From: Clytia hemisphaerica
Lineage: Eukaryota > Cnidaria > Hydrozoa > Leptothecata > Clytiidae
Direction of reading: 5' to 3'
NCBI GenBank assembly: GCA_902728285.1
Contig: CACVBU010000004.1
Span: 853,909-917,908, forward strand
DNA: 64,000 nt
Part shown: positions 1 through 11,248 of the stretch, piece after piece
Position numbering within the stretch: the first letter of the stretch is position 1
Layout of the letters: each line of letters opens with the position of its first letter
The notes under the pieces: model-generated
What the model was told of the DNA's origin: nothing
The model's database searches: none
Seen by the model: the letters and a program-made list of their open reading frames with translations, nothing else
Made by a program: the position numbers and the translations under genes

Positions 1-78
1 CAAATGTGACAGAATCTATTTTTGCAAAAGTCGTATCTTCATTTTTTTATTTTGGTTCAATAAAAAAAAAAGTTTCAC

Positions 79-3000
79 CTGCTATATCCCATAGCTGTAG
101 ACGTATCAATGTTTTGTCATCCCAATTCAACACTTTCAAAGCAAAATCAACACCAATCTGAGAGAAAAATGAAAAAGGTTTATATTATATGTAGGTTTGC
201 CAGTTGACGAGCCAAAAATCGAAAATCGACCCTTAGAGAGAAGAAAAGTTGGCGTTTTTTGGGACCCTTAGAGAGACTTTTCTCAAAATTTTTGTCGATT
301 TTCACTTGACTTTTGTTCAAATTTTGGAAATCACGACTCCTTTGAGAGGCTTTCGGGAGTGTGAAAAAGGAACCTTTATGGTTCGCACATACCCAGCACC
401 CATTTTGCCTAAGTACCCCCCCGGATATATAAGCATAATAAAACAATAGGCAGACACTGTCCTGATATTAAATATGCGTCTGATATAAACGGGAACACTT
501 ATGTAAAAATAAAACCTTTAAATCCTCAACAAGTTAACTGTAAATATATTTTTTAAATCTGTTTATATATACTCATAAAGAGTGATGGAAAGAGATGGAA
601 ATTAAAAAATTGAAATTCTGAGCGCAACCCCAAGTTAACTCTTGGATTCGTGAATACAATCGAGGTTTCACAATCTCAGGAAGCCATTTATCCCCATTTT
701 CGCATGATTAAAGTCAATATCAAATTATATTTGCTCCTCAGAAAGCTAACTGTCATTACCCCTTTAATTACTTTCAAATTCCCTATTTGAGTACTTCCTG
801 TTAAGTCTTCCTTAAGTTTTATTTTACGACTATTTTGAAATGCTATAGCTAACGACATTAACCCCAACCCTAATTATGTAATCAGGCAATTAAGATTTAT
901 TTTAGTAGTGACCTAGTATATATAGAGGTCGAAGTTACTTCGTAAACATATAAGTAGACAAGTAGACAAGTGAAGCTATTTTAGCCTTCATCAATTAATT
1001 CTCAAAATGTAAGTGTGACTCTTTTCATGTAATCATATGGCTGATTACATTTTAGCTTAGAAATGTAAGGGAGGAGCAGGGTGATTAATCCGTAATAAAC
1101 CTGCTGTAATCACCCCGCGAAAAGAGAAAAATAAAAATCTTTATGACCTTTTTCAAAAACTAATTGATTTCACAGTTGTGCAATTAGAATATTTTGATTT
1201 ATTAGTTGTCATTCGACTTCTATTTAAGTGACAAAAATAAAAAGGAAAATTAAAAAAGATATGTGAACAAAATAAGTTACAAGGAGGAGTGGCTGAATTT
1301 TAATTTGTCCATAAAAATTAACGAGGAGTAACATGGTCGTTTGGATGATTTTGGGAATAATAGCCCCTTGAAAACATTTCAAAATAGCCTGAACGTAGTG
1401 TTATTTACTAGTACTTATTCTAGGAGCTGGTTATGTTAAAGATTATTTTTATAGTGGACTAAGTTTGTCCAAGTTCATTCTGCACTCGTCTACCCTTTTA
1501 TACAGGTACGAGCCGGGAAGTATCTTATCCATTTGGTGGACTAACTTTCTTGGGGTTTTTCTTGTTCCTTATGGTAATAAGAATATTTTAAGCTTCTGGG
1601 CCACCTGGATTTCTCACCTGGGTATCCATAATGGCGGATTTTTGGTCATGTGACCCCCGTAGCCAAAACTGAAAATTCGTCCAACCCAAATATAGGCATA
1701 TCATATATCAATCGATCGGAAATTTGATACTGATTAATTTTGAGATACAAAGTTGGGTCTGAAAACTTTCCTATCTCGAGATATAAATCACTTTCATTTT
1801 CTCAGGTTTGGCTGCAGTTGTAGGCAGGCTTTCATGGAGTGAGGCAATTCTTTTAGTCATATCTCAAGAAATATGCTTTTAAACATATCAAAACTTTATG
1901 TGCTCCTAGAAAAGGCATTAAAAATTGTTTGTGCAAATTTTCAAAAATTTTGCAGTAAAAATGTGTATTATACAGACCAGAGTACAATTTTCTTACCGTC
2001 GAAAAAAGATCTTTTTCTCTCAAAATTGGTCTTTTTGTCTGAAATGAATTAGTGAAATGATGCTTAATAAGGTTTAGAGCCACTCGATTCTTCATATTAT
2101 ACTCAGAGAGGTACCTGGGGAATATATAAGGGCTAAGTGTGTCTGGTCAGCACTTTATAAGTATGATTTACGGTAAGACATGATCCCGAAAACGGTGAAA
2201 TTTCCAAATAATTAATGAAAAATTCTCTCATTGCATCTCAACATTAAACGCGAACCTTCTGTTCTTTAGATTGACTAATGCAAAGAATTATGAATAATGT
2301 AAATCGTTACAGTGTGTATTTTACAGACAGGATTTAAGTGCTTCTAGGAGCTTGTCTTGTTCTAAAACGCTTTAGTTCGCCAATTCCTTTATCTTCATTG
2401 TTCATGCATGAAACGAGATTTAGAGGGCTTAGAATCTGTGTTGTCTGTAGGACCAAAAAACGTTGGCATAATATGGCTTCGAGAGGCGATAATCCAAGGC
2501 CATTGTAGGAAGCCTAGTGATGGAGCCATATTTGTGAACCTGCTTGGGGCTATTCTGGTTACTGTTACAATTATAAGAGGCGTATAATGAATCCAATGCA
2601 TCATTGTATATCCGCTTTAACTACATGAGTGCAACACAAAGCCTTCAGCTAGTTGAAGAAGTCAGACTGTAGGAGTTTTAACTTAAAGCGCTTTAAAGAA
2701 GTTGTTGCCATATAAAATAATGCTTTAAGCTACATGTCCAAAATATCCCCGTTTTCTTACAAAAATCTAAGTATAATATTAAGAAATCTTGATTTTAAAA
2801 TTCTTATTTGTTTTGGACATGGCTTGCTGATGGTGATCCCATTTTCCTTTCCCCTCATGAGGTTTTAAAGTTTTAGAATAATCTGGTCTCTGTGGCTTTG
2901 TCAGAACATGAACAAACGACTGGACATCCTTCTCCTTTGTAAGCACTGCTAGCTTCGTTGCCGCCTCGTTAAAACATAAAATGAAACAATAGGTTTTGAT

Positions 3001-6000
3001 GATCTACCTTGGGAATACCTTGCTAACAACGTCAAAACTTACACAAAGTCCATGTTGTTCTACTCTTCTCTAGTCTTTTATCTATATCATAACAAAGATA
3101 ACAGATGCGAAATCATCGTCATTTTTCAAAACTCCGATGAAATAATATCGAGTATATAGGATTGAGAGTATAGGATTCAAATTATGATATTCTTATGACA
3201 CAGGCTCACAACTTTGGCATACTTTTTTTTTCAAGTCAATAAAAAAACTAATAGCGCGTCGTGGTGCAAACGTCAAGATTATTACTTCTCTCATTTGAGA
3301 TGCCTTGGAGTTTTTACAAGATACTTCACTAATTGGTCATTTAAAGTGATAGAGATGACGCTTTCTTTAGTAATAAGATTCTTTTTTTATTACATCTTAA
3401 CGACCAACCAAATCAAATATGAGCTTGTAAAAACTCCAGCTTGTCCCTCTCATTTGACCGAAATTCAATCCCACAATCCTTTTTTGTTTTAATTCAAGAG
3501 TCGTGAAATTTATTACTTTTTCTTTGTAATTGGAGTGTAATTTGCGTGCAAGCATAATTGACGCAAAGGTTGACGGGATTGAATCTCGGTCAAACAGAAA
3601 AATCAATTCGATTACGAATTCGATACGATTCGCTACGGTATGCTATTGGAATGACAAAAGTGATTCAAAAGTATACACGCAGTTGAAATTCTCCATTTCT
3701 GCGTATAAAAAAAATTGAAAATAATCATTTTGTGACTTGAGAGTAACTAGCCGTATGCGCAGCGTCGCACGCTGCGTGTCCCAATCCAGCAAATCACTAT
3801 ACATAAAAAAAATACCCAACGGAAGAAAGATAGCTGCTGATTGATGATAAGATTTTGATTTTATAAAAGAAAGGAGAAAAAAGTTCAACGCCATGAAGAG
3901 GAGGCTTTGTAGAGCTTTGTTAGATTTTCGAAAACTTTTTATAAAACGTTGTAAACACACACGTTTTAGCATATTAATATACAGTATAGATTTTCAAACT
4001 ATCAAGCTATCTATCAATCATTTTACCTAAGTAATTCAACGAAATAGCATTGTGACGGAATATCAACGGCTTTTTTATACCAATTTAATAATACAGGCGG
4101 CAACGAAGCTCGCTTCAAAGACACAATGGAAGATAGACGTCCAGTTATGATTTATCCCATGTGAAGGCGCAGTAGTAGTATTGACCGTTGTCTAGGAGAT
4201 CAGGACTAACTCCAACTCGGTGCTGTGTTTCAGTTAATGAAAAGTAAATGCTACTTTGCTAGGGCCAACCCATACCATGTGATGGTCGTAGGGTGGACAG
4301 AAACTCTACAGGCCCGTTCAGTGACTGTGCGACAAATCTGTGCTAGTGTCTAGCAAGCTTGCAAGAAATAAAAACTTTGGGACTTTGTTCTTTTTTAGGA
4401 AAATAATTCAAAGTCTGACGTCTGGCGCATACAAAGCTATCATGGCTTAGTGGTCTCAAAGCCAGACTAATTTCATCAAAATTTTATGCTTATGTAGCTA
4501 CGCAGTTCTGGAAGTTCTAAGCACTTCCCGAAGTCTCAAAGACAGGCTACACAGATTTCTCGTTACATGCACGAATAATAAAGATATAGGAATTAGAGGA
4601 TCTTGACGGATTTTACTCAGTAAAATTCTCCAGCTCGGGTTTTTCCGTGGTAAGTTTAAACATTTTAGGGCAATATAACCACCTAGAAGCACTTAATTCT
4701 GGTCTGTAAAATACACACAGCGATTTACATGTATTCTTGATTCTTTGCATGTGTCAAACTAAAGAATAAGGTTCAACTTTGTTTAATGTCGAGATACAAT
4801 GAGAGACTTTGTCAAATATTTGAGTAATAGCTTGTAAGTTTTACCGTTTTTTGGATCAAATCTTACCAAAAAAACATGCTTGTAAAGTGCTGACCAGACA
4901 CATTTAGCCCTTATATATTCCCCAGGTATCTCTCTGAGTATAATATGAGGAATCGAGTGGCTCTAAACCTTATTAAGCATCATTTCACTAATTCATTTCA
5001 GACAAAATTTTGAGAGAAAAAGATCTTTTTTCGACGGTAAGAAAATTGTACTCTGGTCTGTAAAATACACATTTTTACTGCAAAATTTTTGAAAATTTGC
5101 ATAAACAATTTTTAATGCCTTTTCTAGGAGCACATAAAGTTTTGATATGTTTTAAAGCATATTTCTTGAGATATGACTAAAAGAATTGCCTAACTCCATG
5201 AAAGCCTACAACTGCAGCCAAACCTGAGAAAACGAAAGTGATTTATATCTCGAGATAGGAAAGTTTTCAGACCCAACTTTGCATCTCAAAATTAATCAGT
5301 ATCAAATTTCCGATCGATTGATATATGATATGCCTATATTTGGGTTGGACGAATTTTCAGTTTTGCGTACGGGGGTCACATGACCAAAAATCCGCCATTA
5401 TGGATACCCAGGTGAGAAATCCAGGTGGCCCAGAAGCTTAAAATATTCTTATTACCATAAGGAACAAGAAAAACCCCAAGAAAGTTAGTCCACCAAATGG
5501 ATAAGATACTTCCCGGCTCGTACCTGTATATTTGTTTTATTTACTCATTTGATCATGAAATTTAGTAAGTTTGGATGGAGGACTCGGAAATCCTATGTAC
5601 ACCATTTTTATTGAACCAAGTTTTTGTTTTGAATATAAATTCTTTAAATTAGACTATTTCGACACTGTCAACATCTTAAAAACCTTCTTTGAGTTGAATT
5701 TCTTAAAAGTTGAATTAATGTTTTCTGATCATTTTCGACCAATTATACAAAACCCCTCATATTTTCTTTGCTCCAGTGGAAATTAAAGGGTAGGACAGGT
5801 AGGGCCACTATGTTTCTAGAGATTCCTCTATCACAATCAGGAAAGGTGGAGGAATTTTGCTCTACAAAAAGGTCTTTGAAATTCACTCATTATTTTGATT
5901 TATAAAAAATTCAAATCTTTCGAAAGTTAATCTGTTCTTTCCCAAGTTGTTCCAATTAACAGCAAAAATAAATTTATTAAGGAAAGTATATTAAAGGAAG

Positions 6001-6476
6001 AAATTTTGGCCGGAATTTAATTTGGCGGATGACCGAAAAAGTTTTTTAGAGGAAATTTAGTTTAGCGGATTGGCAATGAAATTAATGAGTTTCAAGGTTT
6101 ACAATCAGTGTGAAAATGTTGAAAATACTCCCATTTAGGGCCTAAATAGTGAAAAATCGAAACGAAAAAATGAGAAGACTTAAATTTGGCAGGAATTTAA
6201 TTTGATGGATGGTGGAAAAAGTAACTTTTGGCTGGAACTTAATTTGGCGGGTTTCGACAAAATCCACCAAATCCAAATCCGTCAAATTTTCTTCCCGCCA
6301 AAATTTCTTCCTTTATATAATGTATATATCCAAAATTAAACAGAATGAAATGAACTTACAGTTGCCCTGTAGTGAACTGAGAAGAAATTGTGAACATAAC
6401 GTTTGATTATACTGGTCTTTCCTGTTCCCAAGTCTCCAATGACCAAAATCTTGTACAAATGTTCTTTCTTTTCCAT
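79..6476 (-). CDS. RAB32: Rab32/Rab38-family small GTPase, 5' part (exons 1 and 2); 3' part off the left edge
   Basis: Two coding exons are seen on the minus strand. Exon 1 is 6360-6476: it starts with the ATG at 6474-6476 and its donor GTAAGT follows codon 39. Exon 2 is 79-157: its acceptor ends CTCTCAG, its donor is GTGAAA and it stops one base into a Gly codon. Joined, they read 66 residues. These include the P-loop GDLGTGKT (14-21), a short N-terminus ending KEHLYK, the HYRAT/IGVDFALKVL switch I region, and a WDIAG box (62-66) where most Rabs have WDTAG. DIAG and KEHLYK are hallmarks of the Rab32/38 branch, which acts in lysosome-related organelle and melanosome-type trafficking and in mitochondrial contacts. 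Q-loop onward, the effector region and the prenylated tail are outside the window. Intron 1 is 158-6359. I cannot separate RAB32 from RAB38 or RAB29 on this fragment. Confidence 0.92.
158..1498. other. Left part of RAB32 intron 1, repeat-rich, no exon seen
   Basis: AT-rich intron sequence. Around 200-425 there is a degraded copy of the GGGGG-ended short transposon family: repeated 'ccttagagaga' phrases, then a 'gcacatacccagcaccc' end running into a C-run near 410-421. I see no coding signal in the rest. Confidence 0.4.
2408..2587 (+). pseudogene. Short open frame inside the foldback element, weakly like a PHAX RNA-binding domain
   Basis: A 59-codon frame runs from the ATG at 2408 to TAA at 2585-2587. 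Residues 32-45 read HCRKPSDGAIFVNL, preceded by a VGPKN stretch. That arrangement recalls the C-terminal part of the PHAX RNA-binding domain, where a basic RR-TPGGVFLNLL element follows a VG motif. The resemblance is from memory and short. The frame lies just inside the left arm, so it is probably transposon-derived and fragmentary. Confidence 0.25.
2779..2964 (-). pseudogene. Exon-like remnant inside the foldback element (61 codons plus stop)
   Basis: On the minus strand an open frame follows an acceptor-like AACGAG at 2965 and reads AATKLAVLTKEKDVQSFVHV and onward, in a Lys/His-rich stretch, to TAA at 2779-2781. A second, shorter copy starts on the plus strand at 4097 directly after a clean ATACAG acceptor and reads AATKLASKT before a stop at 4148-4150. 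Two inverted copies beginning at the same base after AG suggest a true exon start of a transposon gene. No family is recognised. Confidence 0.35.
3276..3610. mobile_element. Short inverted-repeat element related to the one at 25432-25610
   Basis: Contains 'attattacttctctcatttg' near 3280 and the block from 'gaccgaaattcaatccc' (about 3457) through 'gtaatttgcgtgcaagcat' to 'gggattgaatctcggtcaaa' (about 3595). This matches the 25432-25610 element and carries a separate insertion or rearrangement at its left end. Confidence 0.5.
5991..6316. mobile_element. Short TIR element of the 'aaggaagaaattttggc' family
   Basis: Left end 'aaggaagaaattttggccgg' (5994 on) and right end 'ccgccaaaatttcttcctt' (to 6313) are inverted repeats. 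The interior repeats the phrase 'ggaatttaatttggcgg' several times. The right end is 44 bp from the exon 1 donor of the RAB32 gene. Related copies are at 30719-31007 and, partly, at 53955-54010. Confidence 0.65.
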
Positions 6477-6630
6477 GATTTTTTTAAAAATTATTATTGA
6501 TTGAATAATCTGCTAGATGATAAGAAAATACAATAAACGAGACAAATTTCTACTTTAGGCTGATTGGGATTTTTAAAATCTATTCATGATATACACCACT
6601 GGAGTCTTCTGAGAACTTTAAAAAATTTCC

Positions 6631-6675
6631 ACCCAATACGTCACTTAAACAATAGAAAAAGTGACGTATTGGATG
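6631..6675. repeat. Hairpin with TGACGTATTGG stem upstream of RAB32
   Basis: 'cacccaatacgtcactt' and 'aagtgacgtattggatg' form an almost perfect 17-bp stem around a ~12-nt loop. Each arm carries a CRE-like GTGACGTA core. It sits about 155-200 bp upstream of the RAB32 ATG, so it could lie in the promoter or 5' UTR. It may equally be a small transposon remnant. Confidence 0.45.
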
Positions 6676-7695
6676 GAACAAAAACAGAAAAGTTTTAATA
6701 ATAATTTCGTGAAGTCATTGCAGTGGTGAATATCATGAATACCTTAAAACCTAAAGGGAGTTTAAAGTTTGAAATACAACAATAATGACTGTCAATAATT
6801 CTGACAACAAAGAGCTTCCCAAGGTAGAGCCAAACAATCTATTTCAAAACTACATTTCTTTAAAAACTGGAAAATAGAATTTGATCAGTTTAAGTTCTCA
6901 TTTTGGCAACCTCATTTACTTGTCAGTAAACATATGATAGCATGACATGAATGAAATAAGAATTTACTTTTTTATCATGCTAATACACTTAATAAAAAAA
7001 ATTAAGAAAGAAAAGTCTATTAAAAATGTCATATAAGAAGTGCCACCCATGTGGTGGAATACCACATTAACAATGTTATAGAGCTTTTATTAAAGAATTT
7101 ATATCAATTCTCAAGAAAAAAGTCTTTAAAAGGTTTTGTATTATTAATAAGATTAAATTTTAGATTGTAATTTTAAAAATCAAGTCCTAATTATATATAT
7201 ATACGAGTGCACCACAAAAAAGTCTTAAGAAGTTCTCTAAGAACAAATCCTTTTAAATTGTGAGGGGTCATTTTATTAAATTTGGTTAATTAGATCAAAA
7301 GTTATCCTCTGAAATTGAAAAAAGAATACTTCCAACAAAGTGCTCAAAAAAATTGAAAATCAACCCATCAAATTTTTATTTCAAACTTTTACAGGAATTA
7401 GAGCATTTCTTAGTAATTGAACGCATAAATTTTGAAAATTGAGCTTAGAAAGGGTTTAAAATCTTCATCAAAATAATTTTCATTTGTTTTTACCGAGTTT
7501 ATCTTCATATTTTTGGTTCTAGACTGGATGAAGTAAACGTAAGGCTGTATTTATCCCCAAACCCATATTTTGTGATGTATTTTCATGAATCTTACCAGAT
7601 TTTTTACATTTTCGGACGAATTTTTGTCCTTTAGCTGAAATTCGATTTTACTTTACATAACAACAGATCACTTTGAATGCTAATTTTAAATTTTA

Positions 7696-7911
7696 ATGAC
7701 TAAAACAACAATACTGATTTATGTGATCATGCTTCTGTTTAATTTCTGCCATTCTAATTCGCGTCGGCATTCAGCTATTGCCGATTTGGATTTTGCCAAC
7801 GTAAAAAAGTCCTCCTTGAATAACAATAATAACATTTTGTCAGTATTATTTAAAAATTTTCATTGTCGGACGTTTTACCAAACCCCAAAACGGACAAAAA
7901 GGATTGGGTAG
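7696..7911 (+). CDS. Unassigned 71-codon ORF with a signal-peptide-like N-terminus
   Basis: The frame begins MTKTTILIYVIMLLFNFCHS, a positively charged start followed by a ~14-residue hydrophobic run and a plausible cleavage site after HS. It then continues with basic (RR, KK, KR) and Asn-rich sequence to TAG at 7909. It could encode a small secreted peptide precursor, or it could be the first exon of a longer gene with a possible donor at CCAAC|GTAAAA near 7801. It could also be a chance ORF: AT-rich DNA yields hydrophobic starts easily. No family recognised and no supporting neighbour. Confidence 0.18.
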   Translation: MTKTTILIYVIMLLFNFCHSNSRRHSAIADLDFANVKKSSLNNNNNILSVLFKNFHCRTFYQTPKRTKRIG

Positions 7912-8191
7912 CTCTAGAAAACTTTGGAATGATATTCTTGCCCTAAAGTTTTGCATACCTACCCTCAGTTATCTATCTTGACGAATCCTGAGAATATTTC
8001 CCAAAGTAAATTCGTTATTTCGTAAATAATTGTCTAGATATGTCCGTAAAAAAAGGGGAAATATAGACGGGCTACCGGCTAGGGCTCATTCATAAATCGT
8101 GTAATTAAATTTTCAGTTTTCTTCTTCATTACGTCAAATACTTTTTCGCCTCAAGACGTCTTTTTTTAAGCTGGCGAATCTCACAAGAAAA

Positions 8192-9217
8192 ATGGAGGAA
8201 AAAATCGATGAAAATGACCAAGAATTGCCGCTTAAAAATGAGGTTTGCACCCCAGAAAAATGCATTATTAGAGAAGGAACAACACCAAAAGACACTCTGG
8301 CCTGTAGGAAGTGCCACCGAGATGTTCATTATGATTGTTCTGAGCTTCCAATCTACCAAATACAGATTTGCTAAACGTTTAAATCTCGAAGTTTTCAATG
8401 CCAAAGTTGTGTTAAGATCTCGCCAGAGCTGATTGAACTAGTTGAAACATGCAAAAACACCAAAATCGAAGGACTTCAAAAGGAAATTAAAGCATGTGAA
8501 GACATCATGAAAGTACAAAATGAAGAAATTTCCCAACTGAAATCAAATGATGTGAACTTTCTTACAAAAGAAATCAAAGAAAGCCTGGAAACAAAGATGA
8601 GCATACTCGAGAAAAAGATAGAAGCAAAGATCGAGAACATCTAAATCGAAAAGAAGCAAGAGGCAAAAGATGTTAGTTATGCTGAAGCTGCATCCAAACA
8701 GATGAATCAAAAATCAAATAAGGTGGAGAAAATAACTCGATGTGAGACAGTCGGCAAACAACGATCCACAGCATGTAACCTAATTTTCCATGGAATCAAA
8801 GAACATCTGGAGGATCAAGAGAATACAACGAAAATCTACGACGAGAAATTTATCAAGTACAAAATCCTTGGATTACAACTGGGTATCAAGGACATAAAAA
8901 TTATAAACACACAGAGGATTGGAGTATTCACGTAAGAGAGAGAGGAGGAAGGGAGGTATCGACCAATCAAGGTAGTATTCGAAAATGAATAAGACAAGAA
9001 CAAAGTCTTGAGAGCCATCACGACATACAAAGGCCCTCCTTCATCCTATCGAGCAACAGAAGACCTCACAATTATTGAACGATTGGCAATCAAAGAATTG
9101 TGCAAGAGAGCACATGAGCTCAATGCTCAAATGAGAGACAAAAACATTATATTTAAAGTCAGAGGAAGCCCAGAAAAAAATGTACCTAAAGAAAATTGTA
9201 ACAACAAGCCATTGTAA
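8192..9217 (+). pseudogene. Non-LTR retrotransposon ORF1-type protein, inactivated by four in-frame stops
   Basis: One reading frame runs from the ATG at 8192 to TAA at 9215 (about 341 codons) with no frameshift. It is broken by TAA at 8372, 8642, 8933 and 8987. It encodes, in order: a PHD/RING-like Cys/His cluster (C-x4-C, then CRKCHRDVHYDC, then CQSC); a long Lys/Glu coiled-coil-like stretch; a STACNLIFHGIKE segment; and a block with RPIKVVFEN, VLRAITTYKG and ELNAQ. That order is typical of ORF1 proteins of CR1/L2-like elements and relatives in invertebrates. An (AAAT)n tail follows at about 9268-9286. No reverse transcriptase ORF2 is present, so this is an ORF1-only remnant or an internally deleted copy. 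Confidence 0.75.
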
Positions 9218-9267
9218 AAAGACAGGTTCTTAGAGGCCCACAACGTGCCTTGAACCTCAATCCTTTA

Positions 9268-9287
9268 ATAAAATAAATAAATAAATT
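9268..9287 (+). repeat. (AAAT)n tail of the ORF1 element
   Basis: 'aataaaataaataaataaat' follows the ORF1 stop by ~50 bp. Short microsatellite 3' tails of this kind are common for CR1/L2/RTE-type retrotransposons. Confidence 0.6.
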
Positions 9288-11163
9288 GAAATTCCCTCTA
9301 GAAATTGGTATTCTTGATCCAAGAACAGTTTTAAAGCCTTTCAGAGTCGAAATTCATGTAAAAGTTTCAATTTTCCGCCTTCAGATCGCTTTTTACGTCT
9401 TCTGAACTTCACTGAGGTAGTGTTAAATTAAGGAAAGTGTTTTTATCACATAGAGCAAATTGTTGGCAGTTCTACGAGAATTTACATTATTTCAGATATA
9501 AAAGAAGTGCTTATAATTCACAAACATAAATTTTGATGGATTTTCTGTTGTTCAAGATCATAGAAATAAAAGGTTGTCAACTTTTGATATATTTAGGACG
9601 AGAAGTCACTTCCTCTAGGTAAAGGAATAATAAAATTTTTAAGGTTTCACAATTTACACTGACAAATCTTCACCTGAAGAGGTAATGTGCCAAATTTAAG
9701 CAGGAAAGAATGTTTTCTCGCCTTTATAGTCAAGCCTTCCTCTTTTTTGCCTGTGTAAAGCCTTTGGGCTACGCCCAAAATGTCCAAAATTATATTTCTC
9801 GAATAAATGTTTTGATATACTTTATTTCTGTCCCTGAGAAGTGAATGTGCCAAATTTGAACGGAATTCAATCACTGTGCGTTTCATTTCCAACATAATTT
9901 GGGTAGTTGGGTAGATGGAAAAAGATTGATTTGAGGGCACAAACCTTAGTCTACAAAAAGGCTTCCCATATTTTTTTCTTCATTTTTGTTCAAAAATTCT
10001 ATTTGATCCTGTCTACACTTATAATTTAGACCTCAAAAAAATTTAGTTTGACATTTTTTGAAAAATCACCCTACATAGCCCACTCCTAATTGAACAAAAT
10101 AAAACAATCTAAATGTTTTTAAGGGGTGATTTTTTAGTTTTTCTTCTTTTTCTTCATAGTTCACCAATCTGGCGAGTTGCATTGAAAAACAGAATAATGG
10201 AGACAAATGGCCCCTATCTTGCCCCCAATTTTTGTCTCTTTTGTCTTTGTTTTCGATCTGAATATCTAAAACAAAAAGTGAGACTTAGCGAGATCACAAA
10301 AGCAAACCAAACTAAGCGAGAGAAGTGGTCTACATACACTACATGAAAACTCGTGACACCCGCCCCAACTTAATTTTGCGTTTGGCAAATCCCCAAGGAC
10401 AAACAATTATTTTTTCCATTTACTCTTTTTCTCTTTGATCTTTTATTGGTTTCTTTCGTTGATTTCAATGACTTGGGCGTCATTTCTTAAAATGGAAACA
10501 GACGGTATTTACCAAGCTGACCGCTCGTCGATTGCAATCTGATTATAGTTTGATATGTTTGTTCCTAGTTACGCCTCCCTTTTTTCTAGGCCATTTTTGC
10601 AATATCCCGAGAAAAATAGCGGAATAATTCCAGAAAAGTACCACAAGATACTGCGTGAAACTATACTCAAACACTCGTCGAACAACTTGACTGCTTAATT
10701 AAGTTTGATTGAGTTCAACAGCTTGATTAGGAAAATTGGTTCGATAGGGTTCAGTTGACAGCCCCTGGTTATAGAGGGGACTAACTTCAAACCCCCATAA
10801 ACAAGAAAATAGTTCAGAAAATATTACCCCCAAGATTTATAATAGTTCTCTATAAAATTAAAAAGGTATTATATTCAAAAATTTTAAAAGCAAAAAAAAT
10901 CAAAGACTTTAAAGGGAAAATATAGTATAATATATAATATACCATCCACCCATTCCAAGCCATTTTTGGACAGATAAATGATACTTATCATTTATTTTCT
11001 TTGAACTATAAAATCAACAATTTTGAATTAAAGAAAATTACCCAAAGTTTCAATCAAAAGTGTATCATAACATATATCATCACATGATATCAAACTCTAA
11101 AGTAAAGCTTATGAGGAATAAAAATCAAGAGAAAATCACAGTTGTAAGCACACAAGCTGTTAC
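9288..11163. other. Intergenic AT-rich DNA between the ORF1 relic and ADH5
   Basis: I see no supported gene. A loosely repeated phrase 'gaatgtgccaaattt' / 'taatgtgccaaattt' occurs at about 9684 and 9845. Confidence 0.35.
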
Positions 11164-11248
11164 CTCTAGTTATCCTGTTGTAACCTGATATCGTATCCAG
11201 AAATCGATACCACTTTTTTTGTTTTCTTGATGTTGAAAAGTCCGCCAT
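11164..11248 (-). CDS. Possible first coding exon of an unidentified gene, divergent from ADH5
   Basis: On the minus strand, AAAATGGCGGAC (a good Kozak context) opens a frame reading MADFSTSRKQKKWYRFLDTI and onward for 28 codons to ACTAGAG|GTAACA, a usable donor. It would be transcribed away from ADH5, whose ATG is 620 bp away. No downstream exon was found between here and 9300. ATGGCGGA also turns up in transposon ends in this window, so this may be chance. Confidence 0.2.

Larger units (their letters stand above)
1499..5530. mobile_element. Large foldback element (~4.0 kb) in RAB32 intron 1
   Basis: The sequence from 1499 (tatacaggtacgagccggg) recurs in reverse complement ending at 5530. 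Homology continues with about 90% identity by eye over roughly 1499-2155 versus 4877-5530. It goes on with small gaps to about 2370 versus 4660, so each arm is ~870 bp. Flanks read TATA on both sides of a CAGGTACGAG terminus, compatible with a TA-type target duplication. Between the arms lie short open frames (2408-2587 plus, 2779-2964 minus, 4097-4150 plus). The last two start with the same GCGGCAACGAAG sequence in opposite orientations. I cannot assign a superfamily. Confidence 0.8.
6477..8191. other. Upstream region of RAB32, no confident gene
   Basis: AT-rich DNA 5' of the RAB32 start. It holds a short perfect hairpin (6631-6675) and one ORF with a signal-peptide-like start (7696-7911). 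There is nothing else I can support. Confidence 0.4.

Noticed and set aside
9647-9940. 97-codon minus-strand ORF
   Set aside because: No domain, no splice context; contains a locally repeated AT-rich phrase.
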